Of a stretch of 48,210 bases of DNA, positions 1 through 9,019 are shown piece by piece. How positions within the stretch are numbered: position 1 is the first letter of the stretch; every line of letters begins with the position of its first letter. The notes beneath the pieces were generated by a model. That model made no database searches. It saw only the letters and a list, made by a program, of their open reading frames with translations, and was not told where the DNA came from. The DNA is taken from the NCBI GenBank assembly GCA_964394665.1, contig CAYMYN010000032.1, positions 1 to 48,210 of the forward strand, read 5' to 3'. This stretch comes from CAYMYN01 sp964394665. GTDB taxonomy: Bacteria; Planctomycetota; UBA1135; GCA-002686595. Both the position numbers and the translations under genes were made by a program.

Positions 1-167
1 ACTCCGGCATGACGGGCTCGTCCTTCACGACCGTCAACATCGCCGCCGTCGGCGGCGCGACCGCCGGTGTGACCCGTCGCTACCAGCTCTGGTTCCGCGA
101 CACCGCCGGCCCCTGCGGCAGCGGCTTCAACTTCACCAACGGCATCGAGGTCGTCTGGCAGCCCTGA
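1..167 (+). CDS. C-terminal end of a secreted planctomycete-type protein (partial)
   Basis: This is the last 54 codons of a gene that begins before the window; the reading frame starts at base 3 and ends with TGA at 165-167. The visible tail contains 'RRYQLWFRDTAGPCGSGF' followed by 'NFTNGIEVVWQP'. From memory, tails of this kind (Y-Q-x-W-[YF]-R-D, then CG[ST]GFN) close many large extracellular planctomycete proteins with beta-rich repeats. No function can be assigned from this fragment. The taxonomic hint is an inference from recalled similarity and was not checked by a search. Confidence 0.75.
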   Translation, partial: SGMTGSSFTTVNIAAVGGATAGVTRRYQLWFRDTAGPCGSGFNFTNGIEVVWQP

Positions 168-215
168 TGTCGGCTCGGGTTTGGTCGCTTCGCGGCTGAC
201 CCCGGAGACCTTCCT

Positions 216-248
216 CGCGCGGCGATCGGCTCGGCCGGTCGCCGCGCG
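216..248. terminator. GC-rich hairpin between convergent genes
   Basis: A perfect 10-base inverted repeat (216-225 pairs with 239-248) encloses a 13-base loop that can itself form a short CGGC/GCCG stem. It lies between the 3' ends of the partial plus-strand gene (167) and the minus-strand GH31 gene (275), so it could end transcription from both sides. No T-run follows, which is common in this window. Confidence 0.5.
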
Positions 249-274
249 GTTCGTTGGGGAGGCCCTTCGGCCGT

Positions 275-2434
275 TCAGGTCCCGTGTCGCAGCCCGAGGG
301 GTCGCGCCGCTCCCCGGATCAGCTCCCGTTGGCGGCGGGGCGTCGGCAGGAAGGTTCCCTGGTGCACGGTCTCGAGCACCAGTTCATCGCCCTCGGTGCG
401 GGCGGACCAACGCGTGCGGCGGAAGTGCGCGGAGGGCGGGCCGTCGCCCGCGTCCTCGAAGAGTTCCCCCTGTGCTTGGCCCTGGGCGTCGAGGTGGATG
501 CACAGGGTGAGCTCCTCCAGCGGCTCGCGGCTGCTCGAGCGCACGTTGCCGAGGGGCACGATCGAGCCGGCGCGGGCGAGCAGGATCGGAGTGCCGTCGG
601 GCAGCGGGAGCACGACCTCGCCCTCGAGGGGCAGGCGCTCGCCGCTGGCGAAGTCGTACCAGCCGCCGTGCGGCGGGCGCAGGGCGCGGCGCCGTTGGCC
701 CGGCGCGGTGGCCGGAGCGACGAGCAAGTCGCGGCCCAGGAGGAAGGCATCGTCCACCGCGCGCAGCGCGGGGTCCGTCGGGTCGTGCAGGAAGAGCGGG
801 CGGGCCACGGGCAGCGCGCGGCGCGCGGCCTCCTCGAACAGGGTGTAGAGCAGCGGCAGCAGGCGCATGCGCAGCTCGAGCGCGGCGCGCACGCGGGCCT
901 CGACCTCGCCGCCGAAGGCCCAGGGCTCCTTGGGGCCGGCGTCGCAGTGCGAATGCCCGCGGAAAAAGGGCAGGAGGGCGCCGAGGGCGAACCAACGCTC
1001 GAAGAGCTCGGGGTTCGGGTCGCCCTCGAATCCGCCGACGTCGGCGCCAGAGAAGGGCTGGCCCGAGAGGCCGAGGTTCAGCACCATCGGGATCGACCAG
1101 GCGAGGTCGCGCCAGGTCGACTGGTTGTCCCCGGTCCAGCACGCCGCGTGTCGCGCGCCGCCCAGGTGGTTCGAGCGCGTGAGCACGAAGGGTCGTCGAT
1201 GCGGCCGGGCGGCGGCGAGGCCGGCCCGGGTGGCCTCGGCCATCTGCGCGCCGTAGAGGTTGTGCAGGCGGGCATGCGGCAGACCACCGAAACCGCGCTG
1301 GCGCGCGTCGTCCGGGAGTGTGCCGCGGGGCGTGCGCTGCACGGCGGGCTCGTTCATGTCGCACCACAGGCCCGCCAGGCCGTGGCGTTCGACGAACTCG
1401 CGGATGCGCTCGCTCCACCATCCACGGGTGCGCGGCGCGCTGAAGTCGGGGAAGGCCGAGATCCCGGGCCAGACCCGGCCCAGCGCGGGCGAGCCGTCCG
1501 CGCGCTCGACCAGGTGGCCGCCGTCGCGCGCGGCCGTGAAGAGCTCGCAGTCCGGGCTCGCATCGAGGCCCGGATCGACGATCGCGACGGTGGCGAGGCC
1601 CAACCCGGCGAGCTCGCGCACCAGTCCCGCCGGATCGGGGAAGCGCCGCGGGTCGAAGGTCAGGCTGCGGTGGCGGTGCATGTGGTCGATGTCGAGCCAC
1701 AACGCGTCGCACGGCAGGCCGTGTTCCCGGAAGCGGCGCGCGACGGCCAGCACGCTCGCCGCGTCGCGGTAGCCCCAGCGGCACTGGTGATACCCCAGGG
1801 CCCACAGCGGCGGGAGCGGCGGCGTGCCGACGAGATCGCCCAGGGCGCCCAGGCACTCGGCCGGGTGCGCGCCCTCGACGAGGTAGAGGTCGAAGGGTTC
1901 CTCGAACGCGAACTCGAGGCCGTCCTCGAAGACGGTCGCCTGTCCGCGCGCGGCGCAGTCGGCGAGCACTCCCAGGGCTCGCCCGTCGGGCAGGAGCGCG
2001 AGCACCCAGGGATGGCTCTGGTAGAGGCTCGGCGTGCGTTCGTCGTGGCGCCAGGCGTCGGTGTTCCAGAACACGACGCGCCGGCCCCGGTGGGCGAGGG
2101 GGCCGCAGACCAGCCCCAGGCCGTAGGCGTGGGTGCCGCGCGGCAGCCGAACCTGGCAGCGCAGCGTGTCGCCGTCCCACTCGAAGCCCACCTCGCGCGC
2201 CGCTTGCGGCTCCGTCGTGTCCGGATCCGCGCGGGGCGCCTCGACGAGCAGCGAAGGCTCGCTGCCGGCGCGGCCGTCCGCGAGGGTCGCGCGCAGCCGT
2301 TCGACCCGCGCGGCGTGGGGGATCGCGCCGCGCGTCCGCACGGGCCCGCGCGCCAGGCCCGCGATGCCGCGCGACTCGAGGGGCGCCGCTTCGAGCCGCG
2401 CGTCGACGACCAGGGGGCTCGCGCGGCGCGTCAC
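275..2434 (-). CDS. GH31 family alpha-glucosidase/alpha-xylosidase-like hydrolase
   Basis: A 719-residue enzyme predicted to cleave terminal alpha-linked glucose or xylose from oligosaccharides. The GH31 nucleophile motif is 'WCDMNEP' (Asp about residue 359), and the acid/base region is 'CWTGDNQSTW' (Asp about 436). The family signature 'PFSGADVGGF' and the substrate-binding 'WLDIDHM' segment are also present. The N-terminal 200 residues look like the GH31 beta-sandwich, and the C-terminus carries beta domains ('RAGSIVPLG'). No clear signal peptide is seen, so it is probably cytoplasmic, acting on sugars brought in by the nearby ABC importer. The start is GTG at 2434, overlapping the stop of the upstream glycosidase gene by 4 bases (GTGA), so translation is probably coupled. 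The exact substrate is not readable from the sequence. Confidence 0.9.
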   Translation of the reverse strand: MTRRASPLVVDARLEAAPLESRGIAGLARGPVRTRGAIPHAARVERLRATLADGRAGSEPSLLVEAPRADPDTTEPQAAREVGFEWDGDTLRCQVRLPRGTHAYGLGLVCGPLAHRGRRVVFWNTDAWRHDERTPSLYQSHPWVLALLPDGRALGVLADCAARGQATVFEDGLEFAFEEPFDLYLVEGAHPAECLGALGDLVGTPPLPPLWALGYHQCRWGYRDAASVLAVARRFREHGLPCDALWLDIDHMHRHRSLTFDPRRFPDPAGLVRELAGLGLATVAIVDPGLDASPDCELFTAARDGGHLVERADGSPALGRVWPGISAFPDFSAPRTRGWWSERIREFVERHGLAGLWCDMNEPAVQRTPRGTLPDDARQRGFGGLPHARLHNLYGAQMAEATRAGLAAARPHRRPFVLTRSNHLGGARHAACWTGDNQSTWRDLAWSIPMVLNLGLSGQPFSGADVGGFEGDPNPELFERWFALGALLPFFRGHSHCDAGPKEPWAFGGEVEARVRAALELRMRLLPLLYTLFEEAARRALPVARPLFLHDPTDPALRAVDDAFLLGRDLLVAPATAPGQRRRALRPPHGGWYDFASGERLPLEGEVVLPLPDGTPILLARAGSIVPLGNVRSSSREPLEELTLCIHLDAQGQAQGELFEDAGDGPPSAHFRRTRWSARTEGDELVLETVHQGTFLPTPRRQRELIRGAARPLGLRHGT

Positions 2435-4995
2435 TCGGGGTCCTCGAGGGAGAGCGTCACGCGCGCCGCGACGTAGGGCGCGTCGGAGGCGGGGAGCCGG
2501 AGTTCGAGCGCGCCGTCCGCGCCGAGGGCGGGCTCGCTCGCCAGGCACAGGTCGCTCGCGAAGCGTAGGCGGTGGCGCGTGCCGGGCCGGCCCCAGAACT
2601 CGTACCAGCAGGACGTCGCGCCCGCGCCCTGGTCGACCAGTCGCAGGGCGCGCGAGCGCAGGCCCTCCTCGAGCACGGGGCGCGGGAGGATCGGCTCGGG
2701 GCCGACGCGCAGCTCGAGCTCGATCGTGAGCTCCTCCTCGAGCGCGAGCTCCGCGGTGTGCACGACCCGCACGCCGGTCTCGAAGGCCTCGAGGTGGGCA
2801 TCGAGCGCACGTTCGCCCGCGCGCGCGTCGACGAGTTGGCTGAGCGGCGCCAGGCGCGGCGCGAAGCGCAAGCGCAACGCGGGTCCCGAGCGGCGGCGGG
2901 CCCACAGGCGCAGCGTGGAGGCGCCGCCCCGTCGCTCGCGCGCCAGGCGCAGGTCGAGGAGCGTCTCGCCCACGGCCAGGCGCTCGAGCGTGAACCCGTC
3001 CCAGTCGGCCGGCAGGCTCGGCGCGAGCGTCAGGCAGCCGCGCGGTGCGTCCGGCTCGAGGCCGCACAGGCCGAACAGGGTCGATTGCACGATCGCGGCC
3101 GAGCTGAAGATCTGCAGCGGGACGCCGCGCGAAGGTTCGACGGCGCGGTCGCCGACCAGGTGCTCGGGCACGCAGCCCAGGCCCGAGAAGCCGTGCAACG
3201 CGACCTGCGAGGCGAGCACCTGGTAGGCGGCCCCGGGCAGCGCTTGGCGGTAGAGCGCGAGCGTCACGAAGTTCGTGAGGTAGGGGAAGACGCTGCCCTG
3301 GTTGTAGTGCTGGGGGTCGTAGGTCGCGGAGCCCTCGGGGAACATACGCGCGCCCCAGTCGGCGCACAGGGTCGGGTGGTTGAGCTGGCGCGCCGTGGCG
3401 CTGGCGCGTTCGGGGCGCCCGTGGCCGGCCGCGATGGGCAGCGCGGTGTAGGCGCTGAGCTCGTCCGCCCGGCCGCCGTCGACCAGGTGCGCGAAGGCGT
3501 AGCGTTCGTGCGTCGAGGACCAGAAGGTCTCGAGCGCTTCCCGCGAGCGTTCCTCGAGCGCGCCGTAGCGCTCGGCGTCGGCCTCGCGCCCGAGCAGCCG
3601 GGCGAGCCAGGCCGCGCCGGCGGTCGCGCCGACGAACATGCCGTGCAGGAAGATCTCGGCCGCGATGCGACCCGAGAGCGGCCCGGCCTCCACGGCCGCG
3701 ATGCCGGCCTTGGTGTTCGAGAGGCGGCCTTCTTCGTCGAGCTGCTCCACGCACCAGGCCAGGCCGCGCTCGACGGTCGGCCAGAGTTCGCGGGCCAGGT
3801 CGAGGTCGCCGCTCCAGCGCACGTGGTGCGCGAGGCAGGCGACGAAACGCGCGGCGTTCTCGCCCTTGTAGTAGGCGTAGGGGAAGTCGCCCGTCCAATC
3901 GCACAGCGTGGCCGAGAGCACGAGCTCGTGCATCAGCTTGCCGTCCGCGCGCTGATGGCTCGCGGCGAAGCGCAGCACCTCGCGCGTGCCCTCGCGGTCA
4001 CCGCAGGCGGTCAGGGCCCGCGAGGCGATCAGGGCGTCGCCGTCGAAGAACCAGGCGTAGCCGGGCCGATCCCCGTGTCCCGCGGGGGCGATGCCGGCGA
4101 CGAGCCCGCGCCCGAGGCCCTCGGCGTCCACCCAGGCGCGTTCGATCGCCAGGCGCGCCCACAGGAAGGCCTCGGCGTGGCGCGGCTCGCTGGCGTCGAA
4201 GCGCAGCTCGCGCGCGAGCAGGTCCGCGAAGTGTGCTTCCTGCGCGCGTCGCGGCGCGTCCCAGTGGACGAGGGTCCCGCGGTACAGCTCGCGTGCCGCG
4301 GCCAACGCTTCGTGGGTGCGCGCCAGGCCCACCGCGGCCTGGTCCGCGCCGCGTCGCGCGCCCTCGTCGAGCTCGCGCGGACGCACCTCGGCGGCGGCGA
4401 CGACGATCGGGATCGGTCCGAGCGCGGCCCGCGCGGGCGAGACCTGTACGCGCAGGGCGATCGGGCCCGCGCCGAGGGAGTGGTCGCCGCGGGCGTCGAC
4501 CGGCTCGGCCTCGGGGCAGCCGACGAGGGCCGCGAAGCGGCCGCGTTCCTCGGTCAGGAGCAGCGCGCCGGTGGCTTCGTCGCGCGTCGCGACGCGTGCC
4601 CCGAGCCCCGCGGGCCACATCGGTCGCAGGCTCGGCTCGAGCAACAGCGCAACCTCGAGCTCGCGCGCGCAGTCGACGCGCAGCGCCAGCACGAGGACGC
4701 GCGCGCGCGGGTCGGCCGCGGCCTCGAGCTCGAGCGTGACTTCGGGCGCGACCCAGCGCAGGCGGAATCGATCGGCTCCGGTCTCGACCCACGCGACGCG
4801 CGGCGCCGGCGTGAGCTCCTCGCCCCGTTCGCGCACCCGCAGACGGATCCCGTGGGCGAGCTGCACGGGCCAACTCCAGAGCTCGAACTCGCCCGACTCG
4901 CGTCCCAGGAGCGCGATGCGTTCGCCGCGGGCGAGCAGGAAGCGCCGCGGATCGGCGGCGGAGGCCAGGCGCGGCGGCGGGTCGGGGCGATCCAT
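2431..4995 (-). CDS. debranching-type (alpha/alpha)6 glycoside hydrolase
   Basis: An 854-residue protein resembling amylo-alpha-1,6-glucosidase/glycogen-debranching C-terminal domains and the related MGH1/GH63-like six-hairpin glycosidases. An N-terminal beta-rich part (about 1-260) is followed by a helical toroid. The toroid carries 'GYAWFFDGDALIASRAL' (compare the WFxRD-type acidic motif), 'DGKLMHELVLSATLCDWTGD' and 'YNQGSVFPYLTNFVTLALY'. A C-terminal beta-sandwich of about 200 residues ends the protein. It is co-translated with the GH31 gene by a GTGA overlap, and both diverge from the sugar importer, which fits cytoplasmic breakdown of branched alpha-glucans. The ATG at 4995 is preceded by TAGCTT and 7 bases, a likely leaderless arrangement. 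The family is fairly sure; bond specificity is not. Confidence 0.75.
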   Translation of the reverse strand: MDRPDPPPRLASAADPRRFLLARGERIALLGRESGEFELWSWPVQLAHGIRLRVRERGEELTPAPRVAWVETGADRFRLRWVAPEVTLELEAAADPRARVLVLALRVDCARELEVALLLEPSLRPMWPAGLGARVATRDEATGALLLTEERGRFAALVGCPEAEPVDARGDHSLGAGPIALRVQVSPARAALGPIPIVVAAAEVRPRELDEGARRGADQAAVGLARTHEALAAARELYRGTLVHWDAPRRAQEAHFADLLARELRFDASEPRHAEAFLWARLAIERAWVDAEGLGRGLVAGIAPAGHGDRPGYAWFFDGDALIASRALTACGDREGTREVLRFAASHQRADGKLMHELVLSATLCDWTGDFPYAYYKGENAARFVACLAHHVRWSGDLDLARELWPTVERGLAWCVEQLDEEGRLSNTKAGIAAVEAGPLSGRIAAEIFLHGMFVGATAGAAWLARLLGREADAERYGALEERSREALETFWSSTHERYAFAHLVDGGRADELSAYTALPIAAGHGRPERASATARQLNHPTLCADWGARMFPEGSATYDPQHYNQGSVFPYLTNFVTLALYRQALPGAAYQVLASQVALHGFSGLGCVPEHLVGDRAVEPSRGVPLQIFSSAAIVQSTLFGLCGLEPDAPRGCLTLAPSLPADWDGFTLERLAVGETLLDLRLARERRGGASTLRLWARRRSGPALRLRFAPRLAPLSQLVDARAGERALDAHLEAFETGVRVVHTAELALEEELTIELELRVGPEPILPRPVLEEGLRSRALRLVDQGAGATSCWYEFWGRPGTRHRLRFASDLCLASEPALGADGALELRLPASDAPYVAARVTLSLEDPE

Positions 4996-5002
4996 CGCGG
5001 GC

Positions 5003-5008
5003 AAGCTA
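5003..5008 (-). promoter_or_regulatory. possible leaderless -10 element (TAGCTT, 7 bases before ATG)
   Basis: On the minus strand TAGCTT lies 7 bases before the ATG of the debranching-type glycosidase. This matches the TANNNT-N7-ATG layout known from leaderless genes in other phyla. No -35 is evident. It is weaker than the TATGCT-N9 sites elsewhere in the window. Confidence 0.4.
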
Positions 5009-5047
5009 CCGCCGCGCCGCGGGGGCGGAAAGCTCGACGCCGCGCGG

Positions 5048-5053
5048 CTATGC
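5048..5053 (+). promoter_or_regulatory. TATGCT -10 element, 9 bases before GTG start
   Basis: TATGCT is followed by exactly 9 bases and then the GTG start of the M14 peptidase gene. The same hexamer at the same distance occurs before three other genes here (starts 27328 minus, 36655 minus, 36786 plus). The distance leaves essentially no 5' leader. Confidence 0.65.
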
Positions 5054-5062
5054 TCGCGCCCC

Positions 5063-5848
5063 GTGCGGGCGACCAGGTGGGGGATCGGGGCGGCGCTGGC
5101 GTTGGCCTGCTGCGCCTGCCGCGCTCCGGATGGAGGGTCGCTGCGCTCGGCGGGCGAGGCGGCGCGGGCCCTCGAGCGGATCGGGACGTCGAGCGAGGGG
5201 CGCGAGCTCGTCGCAGTCACCCTTGGCTCCGGCCCCTGGCGCGTGTACTGGATCGGCGCCATCCACGGCGACGAGCCCGAGGCCGGGCGCGAGCTCGACG
5301 TGTTGCTGGCGCTGTGCGCCGAGCCGGGCGTGCGCGCGCGCTACCGGGTGCGCGTGCTGTTCGACGCCAACCCGGATGGGACCGCGGCCGCGACCCGCGG
5401 GAACGCGCGCGGAGTGGATCTCAACCGCAACTTCCCGGCCTGGAACTTCGAGCCCGGCCCGCGCCGGGGGGCCGCGCCGCTCTCGGAGCCCGAGGCGGCG
5501 GCGCTGTGGGGCGATCTCGAGGCCTTCGGTCCGCACCTGGTCGTCGCCCTGCACTCCGCCCGCACCGGGCCCTTCGTGAACTTCGACGGACCGGCGCAGG
5601 AGTGGGCGCGGCGCTTCGCCGAAGCCGCGCGCGCCGTCGACCCACGCTGGCGCGTGGAGCCGGACATGGGCTACGCGACGCCCGGCTCGCTCGGCACGGC
5701 CCTCGGCGTCGATCGGGGCCTTCCGCTGCTGACCCTCGAGTTCGGCCGCGGCGACGATCCGGCCGCCGTGCGCGCGGCCCTCGCGGCGGGGGCGGCGGCC
5801 CTGCTGCGCGCCGCGCCGCCGATGCCGCACGCCGCGCCCCGCGAGTAG
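5063..5848 (+). CDS. M14-family zinc carboxypeptidase, MpaA-like
   Basis: A 261-residue zinc peptidase with all key M14 elements: 'HGDE' (zinc ligands His68 and Glu71), 'NPDG', 'GVDLNRNFP' (substrate Arg/Asn), 'ALHS' (zinc ligand His164) and 'LEFG' (catalytic Glu226). The order and spacing resemble murein peptide amidase MpaA and related amidases that trim cell-wall peptides; that substrate is an inference. The N-terminus 'MRATRWGIGAALALACCAC' is a hydrophobic export signal, and cysteines 16, 17 and 19 could make it a lipoprotein, though none fits the lipobox ideally. The GTG at 5063 is chosen because it directly precedes this signal and follows a TATGCT box by 9 bases. It is the first gene before the importer genes, 11 bases from the next. 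Confidence 0.8.
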   Translation: MRATRWGIGAALALACCACRAPDGGSLRSAGEAARALERIGTSSEGRELVAVTLGSGPWRVYWIGAIHGDEPEAGRELDVLLALCAEPGVRARYRVRVLFDANPDGTAAATRGNARGVDLNRNFPAWNFEPGPRRGAAPLSEPEAAALWGDLEAFGPHLVVALHSARTGPFVNFDGPAQEWARRFAEAARAVDPRWRVEPDMGYATPGSLGTALGVDRGLPLLTLEFGRGDDPAAVRAALAAGAAALLRAAPPMPHAAPRE

Positions 5849-5859
5849 GATCCCCGGCG

Positions 5860-8160
5860 ATGCCCGTCCTCGCGGCCCTGCTCTGCGCGTCCTCGTTCGC
5901 CCTCGCCGCGGGTGTCGGTCCCGCCGAGCCCCCCGAGCGCCGCCTGGTCGTGATGGCCGAGATCGGCGGCCTGCGCTCCTGGCCGACCCTGGTCGAGCTG
6001 GCGCGCGAGTTCGAGGCCGCCCACCCGGGCCTGCGCGTCGAGCTCCTGGATCTCGGCGGCGCGGCCGGCGCCCAGGACAAGCACAAGTTCCTGCTCGCGG
6101 GCAATCTGCAGCTCGACGTCACGCGCATCGACGTGGGCGAGTTCCCGGCCTTCGTCGAGGAGGGCGCGCTCGTCGACCTGCAGCCGTACTTCGACGCCGA
6201 CCCGAGCTGGGACCCGGAGGCCTACTACTCGGCGCCCTTGGCGGCGCTGCGCGACGGGCGCGGACACCTCCACGGCCTGCCCTCGACGTTCACGCCGTAC
6301 GTGATGTACCTCAACCTGGACCTGCTCGCCGCGGCGGGGCTCGAGCGCCCGCGGCCGGACTGGACCTGGGAGGAGTTCCTCGACGTCGCGCGGCGCACGA
6401 CCCTCGACCGGGACGGCGACGGGCGCCCCGAGCAGTACGGCATCTCGCTGACCCAGTGGCTGCAGGCGCTCGCGCCCTGGGTCTGGCAGAACGACGCCGA
6501 CTTCCTGGCCGCGGACGGCGCGCGGGCCGCGATGGGCGAACCGCGCTTCGTGGAGACGATGGAGTTCCTGCGCGGGCTGCTGCACACCGAGCGCGTCGCC
6601 TCCTTCGACGCGGCCTTCGAGAACCAGCTCAGCCAGGGTCTCTTCCAGGCCGGCCGCGCCGCGCTCTACGGTCCGGTCGGATTCTGGGAGACCTATCGTT
6701 TCCAGTTCATCCGCGAGTTCCGTTGGGACGTCGCTCCCCTGCCGCGCGGCGTCCGGCCGGCGACCAGCGTCGCGATGACGGTCTACGTCGTGCCGCGCAC
6801 GAGCGCCGAGCCCGAGCTCGCCTACCAGTTCCTGCGCCTGCTCGCCGGCGAGCGCTACCAGCGCGTGTTGGCCGAGATCGGCAACGGCGTCCCGGGTCTG
6901 CGCGCCGTGGCCGAGTCGCCGAGCTTCCTGGGCTCGGCCGCGGCACCGGCCGGGGCGCGCGTCTTCCTCGACGAGATGGAGCACGCGCGCTTGCTCCCGC
7001 CGTTCACCAACTGGCGCAAGATCGAGGCCCTGTGCCAGGCCGAGTTGGCCGAGATCCTGCTCGCGCCGCGCAGCGATGTCGCCGCGGCCTGCGCGCGCAT
7101 GAGCGCCAAGACCGACGAATTCCTGGCCCACGAGCGCCAGCGCAAGGGACGCGCCGTGCTCCCCGGGGGCGTGCTGGAGCTGACCCTGGGGCTCTCGATC
7201 CTGGCCCTCCTCGCGCTGCTGGTGGCGCGCGGGCGGTTCCTGCGGCCGGGGAGCGCTCCGCGCTCGGGGCCCGCGCGCCGTGCGGAGGGCGCCGCGTTCC
7301 TGATGCTGTTCCCTTGGGGCGCGGGGTTCCTGCTCTTCCTCTTCGGGCCCGCGGTGGTGACCGCCCTGCTCGCCCTGTGCGAGTGGTCACCGCTGCGCGA
7401 GCTCTCCGACGCGCGCTGGGTGGGCCTCGAGAACTTCGAGCGCCTGGCGGGCGACGCGACCTTCCACACGTCCCTGTGGGTCACGTCGCTCTACGCGTTG
7501 CTCTCGGTGCCGACGGGGCTGGCGTTGGCCCTGGCCCTGGCGTTGCTCCTGGTCTCGGAGAGCCGCGCCGCGAGCGCCGTGCGCACGCTCTGCTACGTGC
7601 CGGCGATCCTCTCGCCGGTGATCGTCGCCGCCCTGTGGCGCTGGATCCTGGATCCCGAACGCGGCTTGGCCAACGACCTGTTGGCGTCGCTCGGCGTCGA
7701 AGGCCCAGCCTGGCTGCGCGATCCGAACTGGGTCGTGCCGGCCTTCGCGATCCAGAGCCTGTGGGGGGTCGGCGCGCAGATGCTGATCTTCCTGGCGGCG
7801 CTCAAGGCCCTGGACCGCGGCCCGCTGGAGGCGGCGCGCGTCGATGGCGCGGGACCGTGGCGGCGCTTCTGGCACGTCACCCTGCCGGCGCTCTCCCCGG
7901 TCCTGCTCTTCAACCTCGTCACGGGCCTGATCCTGGCCGCGCAAATCTTCGCGCAGCCCTACGTGATGACCCAGGGCGGACCGGGCGACGCCTCGCGATT
8001 CCTGGTGCTCTACCTCTACGAGAGCGGCTTCCGGCACCTCGACATGGGCTACGCGTCGGCGATCGCCTGGGTGCTGTTCGTCGGGCTGGCCGCCGCGTGC
8101 CTGGGCTTGATGGCGAGTTCTCGGCGTTGGGTGCACTACCAGGGAGGGCGGCCGCGATGA
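5860..8160 (+). CDS. ABC sugar transporter: solute-binding protein fused to MalF-type permease
   Basis: A 766-residue two-domain protein. Residues 1 to about 20 form a signal sequence ('LAALLCASSFALAAG'). Residues 30-430 match a family 1 extracellular sugar-binding protein ('YVMYLNLDLLAAAGLERP', 'TWEEFLDVARRTT', 'YGISLTQW'). A single membrane helix ('LGLSILALLALLVA', about 441-458) follows. From about 475 there is a CUT1 permease of the MalF/UgpA type with the EAA loop 'EAARVDGAGPWRRFW' (Glu657) for ATPase docking. In most CUT1 systems these are separate proteins. No stop, frameshift or start with a ribosome site separates the halves, so it reads as a true fusion. The ATG at 5860 follows TAGGAT by 8 bases. 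The next permease overlaps by ATGA. Confidence 0.85.
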   Translation: MPVLAALLCASSFALAAGVGPAEPPERRLVVMAEIGGLRSWPTLVELAREFEAAHPGLRVELLDLGGAAGAQDKHKFLLAGNLQLDVTRIDVGEFPAFVEEGALVDLQPYFDADPSWDPEAYYSAPLAALRDGRGHLHGLPSTFTPYVMYLNLDLLAAAGLERPRPDWTWEEFLDVARRTTLDRDGDGRPEQYGISLTQWLQALAPWVWQNDADFLAADGARAAMGEPRFVETMEFLRGLLHTERVASFDAAFENQLSQGLFQAGRAALYGPVGFWETYRFQFIREFRWDVAPLPRGVRPATSVAMTVYVVPRTSAEPELAYQFLRLLAGERYQRVLAEIGNGVPGLRAVAESPSFLGSAAAPAGARVFLDEMEHARLLPPFTNWRKIEALCQAELAEILLAPRSDVAAACARMSAKTDEFLAHERQRKGRAVLPGGVLELTLGLSILALLALLVARGRFLRPGSAPRSGPARRAEGAAFLMLFPWGAGFLLFLFGPAVVTALLALCEWSPLRELSDARWVGLENFERLAGDATFHTSLWVTSLYALLSVPTGLALALALALLLVSESRAASAVRTLCYVPAILSPVIVAALWRWILDPERGLANDLLASLGVEGPAWLRDPNWVVPAFAIQSLWGVGAQMLIFLAALKALDRGPLEAARVDGAGPWRRFWHVTLPALSPVLLFNLVTGLILAAQIFAQPYVMTQGGPGDASRFLVLYLYESGFRHLDMGYASAIAWVLFVGLAAACLGLMASSRRWVHYQGGRPR

Positions 8161-9005
8161 GCGCCCGCGCGTGGCACGGCGTGGCCCTGCTCGTCACGGG
8201 GCTCGTCTTCGCGTTGCCGTTGCTCTTCCTGCTGAACGTATCGCTGCACCCGCCCGGGCGCGGCCTGGGCGCGGGGCCGCTGAGCCTGCTCGAGGAGGGC
8301 GTGCGCCTGGCGAACTACGCCGAGGCGCTGGTGCGCATGGGGGGCGAGGAGGGCGCGCCGCTCGGGGGCTTCGGACGGCTGGTCGCCAACACCGCCCTGA
8401 TCACGGTCCTGGCCATCCTGGGGCAGATCTTCACCTGCTCGCTCGCCGGGTACGCCTTCGCGCGCATCGAGTTCCGCGGCCGCGACCTGCTCTTCCTCTT
8501 GGTGTTGGCGACGATGATGTTGCCCGAGCAGGTGACGGCCATCCCGCGCTTCCTGCTCTTCCGCTGGTTGGGGCTGGTCGACACCTACTACCCGCTGGTC
8601 CTGCCCACGGTGCTCGGCGGCGCGCCCTTCTTCATCTTCCTCTTCCGCCAGTACTTCCTCGCCTTGCCGGCGGAGCTGGCCGAGGCCGCGCGCGTCGATG
8701 GTCTGGGGCACATCGGCACCTGGTGGCGCATCTACCTGCCCCTGGCGCGACCCATGCTCGTGACGGTCGGCCTGTTCACCTTCCTCGCCACCTGGAACGA
8801 CTTCTGGGCGCCGCTGATCTACCTGCTCTCGCCCGAGAAACGCACCCTGACCCTGGCCCTGGCGGGCTTCAACCGCAGCTACGACACCGCCGTCGAGCTG
8901 ATGATGGCCGCCACGGCCGTGGTGCTGCTGCCCTGCGTCGTGGTCTACTTCCTGGCCCAACGACTGTTCCTGCGAGGGGTCGAGGTGGCGGCCTCGAAGC
9001 GCTGA
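8157..9005 (+). CDS. ABC sugar transporter permease, MalG/UgpE type
   Basis: A 282-residue inner-membrane permease with about six hydrophobic helices, beginning 'GVALLVTGLVFALPLLFLLN'. The EAA loop is 'EAARVDGLGHIGTWW' (Glu176) followed by 'LPLARPMLVTV', typical of the second CUT1 subunit. 'TWNDFWAPLIYL' is a further family hallmark. It should pair with the permease half of the upstream fusion protein. ATG at 8157 overlaps the upstream stop as ATGA, so the two permeases are made in a coupled way. A sugar or oligosaccharide substrate is inferred from family and from the glycosidase genes nearby. Confidence 0.9.
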   Translation: MSARAWHGVALLVTGLVFALPLLFLLNVSLHPPGRGLGAGPLSLLEEGVRLANYAEALVRMGGEEGAPLGGFGRLVANTALITVLAILGQIFTCSLAGYAFARIEFRGRDLLFLLVLATMMLPEQVTAIPRFLLFRWLGLVDTYYPLVLPTVLGGAPFFIFLFRQYFLALPAELAEAARVDGLGHIGTWWRIYLPLARPMLVTVGLFTFLATWNDFWAPLIYLLSPEKRTLTLALAGFNRSYDTAVELMMAATAVVLLPCVVVYFLAQRLFLRGVEVAASKR

Positions 9006-9019
9006 AGCGAGCTCACTCC

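Noticed and set aside
254..2476. 740-residue open frame on the plus strand opposite the GH31 gene
   Set aside because: It is a shadow of the GH31 gene, caused by high GC at third positions; it has no family motif and an Arg/Ala/Gly-rich composition. The same applies to other long antisense frames (for example 13843-17259, 10918-12870).
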